Source: Cladopsammia gracilis (taxonomy: Eukaryota > Cnidaria > Anthozoa > Scleractinia > Dendrophylliidae). From it: a stretch of DNA of 64,000 bases. The DNA lies in contig JAJGOT010000156.1 of assembly GCA_022457155.1 (NCBI GenBank), forward strand, positions 186,001 through 250,000, given 5' to 3'. Under the pieces are notes generated by a model. That model saw only the letters and a list, made by a program, of their open reading frames with translations, was not told the DNA's origin and did no database searches. The stretch's first letter is position 1, and each line of letters begins with the position of its first letter. The position numbers were made by a program, and so were the translations under genes. Shown here piece by piece: positions 53,640-64,000 of the stretch.

Positions 53640-54112
53640 TATGTAAATATTATTTTTTTTAAATTTCAATTTTATTTATTTTCGCTACAACGTAATTTCA
53701 AAAATATTTACACTCCCTACAGACAAAAATTAATTAAATCCAGGCTTGTTTTTGTTTCTTGCTGTTTTTTATATTTTTTACTCCTACCTGTGAATCTTTA
53801 ATTTTAATGAGAAAAGACAAAAGATTGCATACCAAATCTCACTAGCAACGGAGAAAGCTGAAAATGGATTTCAAGTTTAGTTTTCAAGTTCTGCGTTGCT
53901 AGTGAGATTTGGTATGCAATCTTTTGTCTACAAAATCTAATTTTAGTATTTTGAGGGGAAAACCCGTCTGGAATATTTTCTTTCTTTTGTTAAGATAATT
54001 TTGGGTAAAATCCCATAAAGTTTACTTATAAAGTTTACTTAAAAAGTTTAGAGTAAAGTTTACTTAAAAAGTTTATAAGTGAACTGACGCTTCTGCATTC
54101 TCTTGAAAATTC
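53640..54112. other. Polinton right subterminal region: shared motif, perfect hairpin, tandem repeats
   Basis: It contains the PolB upstream motif (53666-53705). A near-perfect 35-bp hairpin has arms at about 53816-53850 and 53894-53930, including AGATTGCATACCAAATCTCA and its inverse. A GGGGAAAACC block (about 53953) pairs with the left TIR's continuation. A tandem AAAGTTTACTTA array (about 54015-54080) separates that block from the TIR proper. No gene. Confidence 0.65.
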
Positions 54113-54680
54113 TGTAAAATCATTAAATATTTAACCATAGTCAAAACAAACTGCAAGTGTTTGTATTTCAAGACTTTGTTAATCACTGTCAATAAAATTC
54201 ACTGACCAAATATACTAAAAAACCTTATATCTAAACAACGAAACAAGTAGTTATAGAAACCAGTAGTGTAGTTGATCCTGATATTACTAAATCCCCACAT
54301 TTTTCCGAAAACCCCCCGAGCGAGCGAGCCGAAGGCGAGCGAGCGAGGTCATAATTTTTTACAGTTCAGTCATTTCAAACAAATATTACATTTCACGAAT
54401 TTATTTAAGTTATTTAAGTTATTTAATTCTTAGAATTTTTTTAACTTAGTTAAGTAGAAACAACTCTTACAAAATGTTTTCATGTGTAAGAGTTGTTTAT
54501 TTCCATTTTAAAAAAATTTTTCTAAAATGAAAATCAATATAAATCATAGAAATCAATATCACAGTTTTAATCAGAGTTTGAAAATACTCGGTACTAAAAA
54601 TTGAATGACGGGGGTTTTCGGAAAAATGTGGGGATTTAGTATTATCAGGGTGGTCTACACTACTGGTTTCTATAACTACT
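54113..54680. repeat. Polinton right terminal inverted repeat
   Basis: This is the inverse of 33866-34434, 568 bp with one A-run difference. It ends CTATAACTACT and is followed by GATAAA. An inner inverted copy of the terminus begins at 54247. Confidence 0.95.
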
Positions 54681-54686
54681 GATAAA
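54681..54686. other. Polinton target-site duplication, right
   Basis: GATAAA directly after the terminal CTACT; equal to 33860-33865. The host sequence continues AGTCCATTTTGTTAGC exactly as at 1571-1588. Confidence 0.9.
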
Positions 54687-54887
54687 GTCCATTTTGTTAG
54701 CTTATTCTTTGATTTATGCCAATAAGGCAACATGTAAACAATTATAATTTATGAGCAAAGATCCCAAGGATTTCCTGTCAGTATACTGAATAGGGGCATG
54801 TTGTCACAGATTAACTCCAATAGCAGTGTGAAATCTCCATGTTCATGGCACATGTTAACGAATCATTACCTATTCTATTGTTTCCAG

Positions 54888-57800
54888 TAGACACAGACAT
54901 TTCAGTTGTTGTGAAGGTGCTCAAAGCTGAATACAATAGACGTGCTCAGTTGAGGCCGCTTCTTTGGGATAACACCATCCAGTTACCCCTAGAAAACGTC
55001 TACACAAGATTGAAAATTGTTTCAAGACAAAAAAAAGACATAAACGTAAAAGGTTTTGAGGTGAACTTCAACTTGTCTAACATCTTCAAGGCTCGTGATA
55101 AAGATAATGACGTGAACATGCTCGACAGCTTCATTGCACTTCAAAAAGATTATGAGGTGAACATGTTTGACATTTACAACACTCCTTGAAACGATGATGA
55201 TGACGTGAACATGTTCAACATCTTCAAGGCTCTTGAAAAAGGTGAGGATGTCATGACACTAGTAGAGGGAAACCCAGGAATCGGTAAAACTACGTTTTGC
55301 CTTAAACTTGCTTATGACTGGGCAAATGGAAAAATTCCAACAGAGTTTTCATTTCCCAAATTCGAATTTGTGTTGCTGCTGAAATGTCGAGACATTGACG
55401 GAGATATAATGGAAACCATCAGTGAACAACTTCTGCCTAAAGATATAGAGGTGAAGACCAAAGAGAAGCTTTTTGACTTCATAAAGGACATTCATAACCA
55501 GGAGAGAATTTTAATCATTTTGGATGGTTTGGATGAGCTTCCTGAAATATCACAACATCATGTGGATGAACTGCTTCACAGAAGAATTTTACCATTTTGC
55601 TATGTCTTGGCCACTTCCCGACAAGAAAGAGGAATTGAAGTGCGAAAGAAGTTCGTTTTCGACATTCATTTGAAGATCAAAGGATTTACAGAAACTGATG
55701 CTTATGAGTATGTCAGGAAACATTTTGAAAATGTTGGTCCAGGACATTTATCAAAGGGAGAGAGGCTTATTGGAGAAATTAAAGAAAACACTTTTTTACA
55801 TGCCCTCCGAAATAATCCGCTTAACTTACTTCTCCTGTGTGTTATTTATGAGGACTATGAAGGAAAACTGCCAACTTCCCGTACTGAGCTTTACCAAGTC
55901 ATTGTCCAGTGCCTTTTGAGACGATTTTGTGCAAAACGCAATCTGGATGCCCATGAAGACAACAAGGCTTTAGAGAAGCGATTTGAAGAGGATATCCTTG
56001 CACTTGGAGAGCTGGCTTGGATGTGCCTGCTGAATGATCGTCACGGTTTCCGTGAAGCTGAATTGGCAGAACTTGAAAGGAGAAATAAACACCTGTTAGC
56101 TCGTGAAATAGGCCTTCTTTACAAGGAGGAAAGTCTGAAGAGAATACATCCACAGCATGAGTACTACTTTCTTCACAAGACCTTCCAAGAGCACCTGGCA
56201 GCATCATATGTTGCCCACAAGTTACGAAGAAACCAGTTTAATTTATTTGAGCATTTGAGCTTTGAGGATGTGGTGGGAAAATATCTACAAGTGTTTCTTT
56301 TTGTGTCCGGTATACTGGGTGAGGAAGCAAGTATTCTATTCACACAGATTGGTGAGAATCTTAAGAGCTTAGGCGACTGGGACTGGCACAAATGCCTCGA
56401 GGAGGAGGCAGAGTTCTTTACAGAAAGCTTCACTGAAAGTGGAAATGCTGAACTATTGGCAGCAACTCTTTGTTCTTTTATACCTTTTCCACTAACAATT
56501 GAGATTGATAACAACGAGGACACCTTTTGTCACTTCTTTATTCAAGTTTTGAAGGCTTGCAAAAGCTTTTCAAATGTACAGAAACCTGTTGCTTTAATTT
56601 TACGTTATGAAGATCAAGAATTTGTGGATTATACGTTTGAAGATGCATTAGATATTATGGAATCTTGCTCGCAGCTGAGGACTGTCAGCCTTTCTATCGA
56701 TCAGATGAAATTATCACATGAAGATCTTCTATTAAAAGGTTTGTCTGCAAGCAGAAATTTGTCAGAGTTTTCTCTTAAAATGCAGCTCCCTATCACTTGT
56801 GATGCGGCTGCTTTAATTGGCAATGAATTGGCAGCACACCAGACCTTAACAAAAGTAACATTATCATTGCATGGAAAATGTGGCGAGGCTTGCTTCAATG
56901 CTTTTGAAAGTGGATTGTCTGCTGATACCCCACTGACAACTATTGGAGTCGAGTTTTATAGCCCAATGAGTGATACTGCTATATGGGCCTTAGTGAAGAT
57001 TTTATCAAACAAATCATTGAAATCTCTGTCTCTCGTCATTTATGGAGATATGCAGGATTCATTAGCCGCTGCTCTCAGGAAAGCACTAGCAGGACCGACC
57101 GTCTTAAAATCTCTCGATCTACGTCTTGATGGAAAGTTAAGTTTCTCTGGTGCCAATTTACTAGAAAAAGGTCTGCTAGAAAATAGTTCTTTAAAAGATT
57201 TGAGAGTGTTTGTCCGTGGAGAGCTCCCTGGCAACTGGCAGTCGGCTGTGGAAAATCTTCGTTTGACAAAGAAAGCACTAGTTACCTGTACTTTTCATCC
57301 AAACACCTGGGTCAAAGTGGCAGACTATCAGATAGCTCATTTTCGTCCTGCTGTGGTCGAGAAAGGATTGGTTACAAAACAGCACTTGACTGTAAACCTT
57401 TGGGGTGAGCTGAGTTGTGAAGGAACAGAAGCTCTTTGTGAAGTCTTGGTACGTTCCCTTCTGCCAAGTCTGACTTTAAACTTCCACGGAAAAATAACTT
57501 TTGCTGTTGCTGATTGCTTTGCAAAATGCCTAAAACCACACAAGGCGCTGTCCTCCCTGACGATCAATATTTGGGGCGAGATGACCACAGAGGGAAGTAC
57601 TGTTTTTCAGGAACTATCAGATAACAACAAACTAACTGTTCGGATAAAGGTGCATGACGTGCGTGTAGTTCCTGATGAATCGAACAATGCCCTTAATGTC
57701 TCAATCAACAGTCCTGCATCATTGGCATCGCTCTTCTCTAAAGTCAAGAATACCAAGAAGGAAAAGCTCATTCTTACAATCAACAACCAAAGTGGTGCAA

Positions 57801-58831
57801 TTAAAGGCTGGACACGCCATCTAGGGGATGCTTTGGCAGAAAACACATCACTGACTGCACTTGATCTTACAATCAACAACTACATGATGATTGCAGACTT
57901 GGGGAAAGGCCTTGGCGAGAATATGTTGCGAAGCACTTCATTGACGTCTTTTAGTCTGACAATCAACAACTACAGTAACATGACGGAAGGCTGGGACTGC
58001 ATCCTGGGTGACAGCTTGGCCAAAATGTCATCATTAACTACACTCAGTCTTGCAATAAACAATCATAATGAGGAGAGTAAATTCAGAGGAAAGGGTCTGA
58101 GTGAAAGCTTGAATGCAATCAAGTCATTATCTACACTTTCTATTATAATCAACGATGAAGAGATGGATAGATTCTGGAGTGATTTTCTGCAAACGTGTTT
58201 GGAGCAAAGACCTTTCGTGATAAGACACGTTCGTAGACTCCATAACGAGAAGGACTTCAGCCTGTCTCTCGACAGCCTGCGTGACCGTCGGATGATGGCT
58301 ATGTCATTAAATGAACTAACTCTGACAATTAACGACATTGATCCGATATCATCTCACTTTTGGGCATATAGTATCCGTAACAGTTTGTCAGAAAATGAGT
58401 CATTAACTACACTAACTGTGACAGTGAATGATTACCAGGGCTCAAGCTGTGAATACGACTTGACAACCTACCTAATTGAGAGTTTGTATAAAACCAACTC
58501 TATAACTACACTCACCCTGACAGTGAATGTCTACGACAATGGCCGTACTCAGCACCCTTGTGTACGTATGTCTGATGATGTGACAGTAAACACATCACTA
58601 ACTACACTCAATCTGACAGTCAACAGCTGCAGTGAAGTTACTGAAGACTGGTTACCAGTCCTTTGCACCCATTTGACGAAAATGTTCCCGTTAACAACAC
58701 TGAGATTGCAAGTTAACAACCAATGTGCTACAAGTGGAAGCCGTATATATGACTTTAGTAAACTTTTAGAGGAATGCAGATCATTATCCTTACTTGACCT
58801 CACTGTAAGTTTTTATGGTAAGGAAAATTAG
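54888..58831 (+). CDS. GT-NACHT-LRR gene, NACHT-LRR terminal exon (copy B), with in-frame TGA
   Basis: Paralogue of 1769-5661. The acceptor TTTCCAG (54887) is phase 1 and fits linker exon 4. Walker A GNPGIGKTT is at 55268-55294, Walker B ILDGLDELPE follows, then helical NLR segments and LRRs to 58831. A TGA at 55187-55189, in the acidic linker between the first block and NACHT, is in frame; the ORF reopens with ATG at 55205 in the same frame. In copy A the same linker has no stop. The receptor would thus be truncated before NACHT, unless the stop is an assembly error, is read through, or NACHT-LRR is translated separately. The Polinton in the preceding intron adds 20.8 kb to splice. The two copies are almost identical in blocks and clearly diverged in others. 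Confidence 0.85.
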
Positions 58832-59072
58832 TGCTTAAATCTTAAATTTAATGGCAAAGCAGTAATTACATACGCATAATGACAAAAACAAAAACATTCC
58901 ACAAAAAGCGTGTCCCTCCGGAAGCAGTTTCTTTTGGTTTCCCCGTTTTTCTCCGAATCTCCACCCATACACTACGGCGTCTTTGAAGTTGAGCCGGAAT
59001 TTCCAATTTTTTTTTCAAATTTGCGAAACAACGGTCGCATTAGGAAACTTGATGTGATGACAGATTTTTATT
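58832..59072 (+). other. 3' flank of NLR copy B
   Basis: Shares GTGTCCCTCC and CACCCATACACTACGGCGTC with copy A (5998-6080) and continues to the TTAA insertion. No further gene signal. Confidence 0.6.
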
Positions 59073-59076
59073 TTAA

Positions 59077-60015
59077 CCCATTGACACCTGAACCGCCCAT
59101 AACTGGCCGTACAAGACTCCACTGACTGCTTTAAAAAATTGTAACTTTCTCAATCGTGCGAACATTGCCTTAACTAGCAGTTGTGAGCATTGACTAGAAA
59201 GTCTTTCAAATTGAGATACCCAGTAAACACAAAAAAGTCGGCGATTTTTGCAGAATATCAGCGTTTGAAATTGGACAATAACAAAAATTACCGTTTTTAA
59301 CGTCATAGAAAAACAACAAAAATCACGTTTTTGCCTTTAGTTTTTTTTATTCAAATCATCGTGGCAAACCCAAAAGTCAACATTTACAGCAAAATTCAGT
59401 CCTAGTCCTAGCTTAGCAGTGAAGGTTTTTGCTCTTATTCGTTGCTCGGGCCGAATTACAGCTTCTTATTCTAGTGCATACTCACCTTGCCTCGATTTTC
59501 AACATCACCACCGCACTGCATGCTGGGAAATAACGAGATTTTTTTATTTGAAACGAGTGGTGAGAACAATAGCTAAAACCCAATTCTATGCACATACTGA
59601 TCCAATCTTTAAAAACCTTGGCATTTTAAAATTTCATGACATACACCTATTACAACTTGGCTTATTCATGTATTCCTATCAAAACCGTACTCTTCCTTTA
59701 AAATTTTATTGTAAATTTACCTTACAGAGACAAATTCATTCATATAATACAAGGAATTCCCATGCTTTTCGTCTACCTTTCTGTCGGACTAATATCAAAC
59801 AATTTTCCGTTTTTTATCAAGGACCCAAATTTTACAACTCCTTATCTAATGAGATCGTGAACTCGTCCTCCCCTGCCTCCTTTAAAAAAGCAATTAAGAC
59901 GTTTATTTGTAATAAGTATTAGTAATCTTATATAAATGTGTCAAAAAGTATCCGTCGTCATGTTCTTATTTTGTTAATGTCATCTTAGAAAACTAAAGCT
60001 GAGGAGGCCTAATTA

Positions 60016-60060
<45 letters not shown>

Positions 60061-60584
60061 TCTATTCTTCTATATTAATGTGTTATTGTAATATGGCCAA
60101 TAAAAAATAAAAAAAGTCCACAGCCACTCCGACCTACCGCCAAAATTTCGCGCTTGTTGTGTTCTCCTGTGGTCGCAACTTCCAAAATATGCCGCGGTAG
60201 GTCGAGAAATTCATCCAGAGTCGAGTCCCATAGCTACTTCGTTTCCTGGCGGCCATTTTTCCAGTTCAGCGAGCCACGAGCCAAATTCGTAAACGAAGTA
60301 CAACACCTAACTCGCTTCGTTGAGAAAGTGGACTCTGAACTACCTTCAAGCTTAATGATGCTAACTTACCAAAAATCGCAGAAACACCATATTGAAGACT
60401 TTATTGCAATTCAACAAAGCAAAATGCCAACGTCAGAATGACGTTTCCAGTAAACTCGAGCCTTCAGTGTTTTAGAACAGCAGCACTTTCAATGGTAACT
60501 CCAAATATGAAGTCACGAAATCCTATGGGGCGTGTGTATGCAGAAAATCACTCAAAAACGTAAAAATCCTCAGGTGTCAATGGG
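59077..60584. mobile_element. piggyBac-type element, 1508 bp, TTAA-flanked
   Basis: The inverted ends CCCATTGACACCTGA and TCAGGTGTCAATGGG are bordered by TTAA at 59073-59076 and 60585-60588. Copy A has a single TTAA at 6163-6166, a clean empty site. There is no piggyBac transposase; an RT fragment is nested inside. Confidence 0.85.
59540..60115 (+). pseudogene. 5'-truncated non-LTR retrotransposon in the piggyBac-type element
   Basis: The frame through 59922 reads LKRVVRTIAKTQFYAHTDP, HLLQLGLFMYSYQN and WNSL-type C-terminal sequence FYQGPKFYNSLSNEI, the end of a non-LTR RT. Upstream residues from 59419 are foreign. An about 190-bp 3' UTR with an inverted GAGGAGGCCTAATTAA/TTAGGCCTCCTC hairpin (about 60001-60050) ends in AATAAAAAATAAAAAAAG. 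It is related to, but not the same as, the fragment at 15655-16045. Confidence 0.7.
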
Positions 60585-60639
60585 TTAAACAAAGACAAAA
60601 TTTGATTAAATTTTCCCTAGTGCAACCAGGCCCAATACA

Positions 60640-61229
60640 GTGGACAGTCAGTGTCAATACTAAAGCCGTGTTCACATTAGGCGTCGATCATGATCGAATT
60701 ATAATCGAATTAAATTTGGAATGGGTTCACATCAACTAATTACAGTCCCTGATTATAATTGGATTATAATTACTTCAAACAACCTCAAGGGGGTTGTTTG
60801 AAGTAATTACAGTGATGGAACAAAATTGCGGACACGTGGTGGCATGAGGAGATGAAGCCTCTAATCGCCTTATGAAGTTAAGAGGCGGTGCAGAACGAGT
60901 ACTATGTACAACAAAAAACTCGTAAAGGACAAGATAAGCAAAGAAATGGCCGATGAAGGAAACTCAAGAAGTGCCAAGAGTGCAAGTGTTAAAGTTAATA
61001 AGCTAAAGCAAAACATTTGCGATGCGGATTTGTCTTCTTCTAGTCTCGGCAGCTTTCCTTGCCTTTCTTCTCGCCTAAAAATCAAGCATGGTAGTGATAA
61101 TCATGGCAGCTACACGATATTGCCGTGTCTGTCCATACTAAGCTCGATATTATGTATTTGCCGTAGTCAGTGTGAACTTAGCCTTGGTTTGGAAAATATG
61201 CTCTGCTGATGAATCCTAAACCACATTCT
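60640..61229. other. Non-coding flank with a hairpin
   Basis: A perfect hairpin near 60770-60810 uses ATTACTTCAAACAACC and its inverse. The ends of this segment (near 60661 and 61175) resemble the MITE at 7075-7465. No gene recognised. Confidence 0.5.
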
Positions 61230-61934
61230 ATAAATAATACATGTTATTACATGGTGGAGTTGAAACTTTTCACAACCCTAAAACTGAAAATTGTGCTCAA
61301 ATTGAGTGCACCACAGGGTCTCCTACAGGGTCGGCGAGAAAAACTACCAAATATTTGTACTTTCGATGTGTTGTAAATATTCATATTTTCTAGTTTATAG
61401 CTGAGTCTTTCACAATTTCTATTCCGTAATTGAAGTTGTCATGAATTGTAATGTGAACAGTATTTATATTTTATTTTAAATTTTTACTTTTGGAGACTTA
61501 GGCAACACTTGTGGAACGAGTCCTGTGTATCAACAAACTGTTACTTTTAAGTTTTTAATCTATTTTAGAAGCTTCTCCTTTGATAATAAATTAAATACAA
61601 GGAGTGATGTTAGTTTCTGTAACAGCAAGAAGACATGGTAATTGTAGCAGCAAATATAATTTAGTTAAGTAAGAGCTAACTTAGCAATGATCGTCTTCTG
61701 AGTTGATTGTGTCTTGTATGTGGATACAATGAATTTTATAAAACAAAAGAGAACCGTACAAATTGTTTTAATGCACCAAGTTATGAACGTTTTTAATGAG
61801 TGTTCATAATGACATTTTTTGGTTGATGAAATAAACTTTGCTGTTGATTAATGATGCTAATTGTTCTTGGTGTGATGTGGAGTCTTTCTCCTGCCCTGGG
61901 TACCAGAGGATTTTGTCTCAGCACGCTTTCTTGG
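61230..61934. repeat. Duplicated flank segment (partner of 8390-9130)
   Basis: CTCAAATTGAGTGCA, GTGGAACGAGTCC, TTGTATGTGGATACAATGAA and TGATGTGGAG-type blocks occur in the same order as in 8390-9130. This extends the NLR-containing segmental duplication past 61.9 kb. Confidence 0.7.
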
Positions 61935-63690
61935 AGCAGTCAGGCCCATAAGAGGAGTGTAATATGAGACATGAGAGCAGTCAGGACCATAAGAGGTGTG
62001 TAATATAAGAGACATGAGAGCAGTTAGGACCATAAGAGGTGTATAATATGAGAGACATAAGAACAGTCAGGACCATAAGAGGCGTATAATACGAGGACAC
62101 TGAAACCAGTCAGGGCCATAAGAGGCGTGTAATATAAGAGACATGAGAGCAGTCAGGACCATAATAGGCGTGTAATATGAGAGACATGAGAGCAGTCAGG
62201 ACCATAAGGGGCGTGTAATATGAGAGACATAAGAACAGTCAGGACCATAAGAGGCGTGTAATATGAGACACATGAGAGCAGTCAGGACCATAAGAGGCAT
62301 GTAATATGAGAGACATGAGAGCAGTCAGGACCATAAGAGGGGTGTCATATGAGAGACATAAGAGCAGTCAGGACCATAAGAGGAGTGTAATACGAGGACA
62401 CTGAAACCAGTCAGGGCCATATGGCCTCTTATGGCCCTAAGAGGCGTGTAATATAAGAGACATGAGAGCAGTCAGGATCATAAGAGGCGTGTAATATGAG
62501 AGACATGAGAGCAGTCAGGACCATAAGAGGCGTGTAATATGAGAGACACGAGAGCAGTCAGGGCCATAAGAGGCGTGTAATATGAGGGACATGAGAGCAG
62601 TCAGGACCATAAGAGGCGTGTAATATGAGAGACATAAGAGCAGTCAGGACCATAAGAGGTGTGTAATATGAGAGACATGAGAGCAGTCGGGACCATAAGA
62701 GGCGTGTAATACAAGAGACATGAGAGCAGTCAGGACCATAAGAGGCGTGTAATACAAGAGACATGAGAGCAGTCAGGACCATAAGAGGCGTGTAATATGA
62801 GAGACATGAGAGCAGTCAGGACCATAAGAGGCGTGTAATATGAGAGACATGAGAGCAGTCAGGACCATAAGAGGTGTGTAATATGAGAGACATGAGAGCA
62901 GTCAGGACCATAAGAGGCGTGTAATATGAGAGACATGAGAGCAGTCAGGACCATAAGAGGTGTGTAATATGAGAGACATGAGAGCAGTCAGGACCATAAG
63001 AGGCGTGTAATATGAGAGACATGAGAGCAGTCAGGACCATAAGAGGTGTGTAATATGAGAGACATGAGAGCAGTCAGGACCGTAAGAGGCGTGTAATATG
63101 AGAGACATGAGAGCAGTCATGACCATAAGAGGCGTGTAATATGAGAGACATGAGAGCAGTCAGGACCATAAGAGGCGTGTAATATGAGATACATAAGAGC
63201 ACTCAGGACCATAAGAGGCGTGTAATATGAGAGACATGAGAGCAGTCAGGGCCATAAGAGGCGTGTAATATAAGAGACATGAGAGCAGTCAGGACCGTAA
63301 GAGGCGTGTAATATGAGAGACATGAGAGCAGTCAGGACCCATAAGAAGCGTGTAATATGAGAGACATGAGAGCAGTCGGGACCGTAAGAGGCGTGTAATA
63401 TGAGAGACATGAGAGCAGTCGGGACCGTAAGAAGCGTGTAATATGAGAGACATGAGAGCAGTCAGGACCATAAGAGGCGTGTAATATGAGAGACATAAGA
63501 GCAGTCAGGACCATAAGAGGCGTGTAATATGAGAGACATGAGAGCAGTCAGGACCATAAGAGGCGTGTAATATGAGAGACATGAGAGCAGTCAGGGCCAT
63601 AAGAGGCGTGTAATATGACAGACATAAGAGCAGTCAGGACCATAAGAGGAGTGTAATATGAAGAAACTGAAAGCAGTGTAATATGAGAGA
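61935..63690. repeat. Minisatellite, about 40 copies of a 43-bp unit
   Basis: The unit contains ATGAGAGCAGTCAGGACCAT followed by AAGAGGCGTGTAATATGAGA. Units vary at a few positions. A variant with GAGGACACTGAAACCAGTCA appears twice (about 62096 and 62397). Minus-strand open frames of 60-74 codons are repeat artefacts. The duplicate locus at 9150-9215 has only one to two units. Confidence 0.9.
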
Positions 63691-64000
63691 CATAAAGTGC
63701 GAGAAAAGTCCCTGGTACTTGAGGTTTTTACCCCCCCCCCCCCCCCCCCCCTTTCCCGGTTCCCGGCCTAACCTGAAGAGTAGGCGCCGGTTTATTTATT
63801 GGGCGCAATTTCGAGGACGCGCGCGCGAGGGGCACGCGAGAAAGGGAGAGGTCATCGCTCATCCTCAAAATTACTCCCCATAACTAAACCAGCGCCTGTT
63901 ACACACGCTACTCCTGTCCTTAAACGTGGATTAATTCCTACATTTTACTCATTCGCAGTTTTTCTCCCCTCTGCGGGGCTCGAAAAAATACCACACAACT
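63691..64000. other. Flank with a poly-C tract
   Basis: After the minisatellite a GCGAGAAAAG...CTGGTACTTGA segment like 9220-9245 is followed by a run of about 20 C (63731-63751) and GC-rich DNA. No gene is visible before the window ends. Confidence 0.5.

Larger units (their letters stand above)
33866..54680. mobile_element. Polinton/Maverick DNA transposon (20,815 bp)
   Basis: This is a virus-like self-synthesising transposon. It has about 569-bp TIRs beginning AGTAGTTATAGAAACC, AG/CT termini and a 6-bp TSD, and it encodes a protein-primed PolB, rve integrase, packaging ATPase, adenain-like protease, double and single jelly-roll capsid proteins and accessory genes. It is much more AT-rich than its flanks. 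Genes fall into a rightward block (39992-47659) for virion proteins and integrase and leftward blocks for fibre/ATPase (34671-39952) and replication (47734-53629). The near identity of the TIRs points to a recent insertion, yet several genes are broken, so this copy is probably defective and may have moved in trans. Confidence 0.95.

Noticed and set aside
62558..63514. Minus-strand ORFs in the minisatellite (repeating ALMSLILHASYGPDC)
   Set aside because: They are periodic translations of the 43-bp repeat, without a start context or partner exons.

Overview
The window looks like nuclear DNA of an anthozoan cnidarian, probably a stony coral. This is inferred from intron-split NACHT-LRR immune receptor genes (one with a glycosyltransferase domain), a large Polinton/Maverick whose proteins resemble those seen in cnidarian genomes, and many short inverted-repeat transposons, DIRS and non-LTR remnants. 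No database search was possible, so the organism is inferred.

Host genes. The main host gene runs on the + strand from about 27.7 to 58.8 kb. It can be assembled from phase-matched splice sites: start exon 27740-27757, a glycosyltransferase (GT4/GT1-like) exon 29653-30874, two short linker exons (31622-31720, 32481-32582), and a large NACHT-LRR exon 54888-58831 carrying one in-frame TGA. A second, uninterrupted copy of the NACHT-LRR exon lies at 1769-5661. The two copies belong to a segmental duplication (about 1100-9200 matching 32918-61990). Because the copies are paralogous, each serves as the empty-site reference for insertions in the other.

The Polinton (33866-54680, 20,815 bp) sits in the last intron of the glycosyltransferase-NLR gene. 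It has about 569-bp terminal inverted repeats that differ by roughly 1 bp, AG/CT termini and a 6-bp target duplication GATAAA; the paralogous empty site with a single GATAAA is at 1567-1572. It encodes a protein-primed DNA polymerase B, rve integrase with chromodomain, FtsK/HerA-type packaging ATPase, adenain-like protease, major and minor capsid proteins, a pVI-like protein, a parvovirus-type phospholipase A2 protein, a VLTF3-like zinc-ribbon protein, a probable ssDNA-binding protein, a phage-tail-fibre-like repeat protein and a two-TM protein. It is damaged: a 1.76-kb repeat splits the ATPase, an 0.87-kb repeat lies at the start of another gene, the major capsid gene has a stop at codon 50, and the PLA2 gene is frameshifted. 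Polymerase, fibre and penton-like genes are open.

The rest is transposon-rich. 1-1.1 kb: non-LTR reverse transcriptase relic. 7-13 kb: several MITEs with clear target duplications and a hAT-like transposase relic. 13.9-18.9 kb: a DIRS-type retrotransposon (gag, RT/RNase H, tyrosine recombinase) cut by a TIR element that itself holds a non-LTR fragment. 19-26.8 kb: MITEs, a piggyBac-type element and a 72-bp tandem array of tRNA-half/SINE units. 59-60.6 kb: a TTAA-flanked piggyBac-type element with a nested RT fragment. 61.9-63.7 kb: a 43-bp minisatellite of about 40 units.
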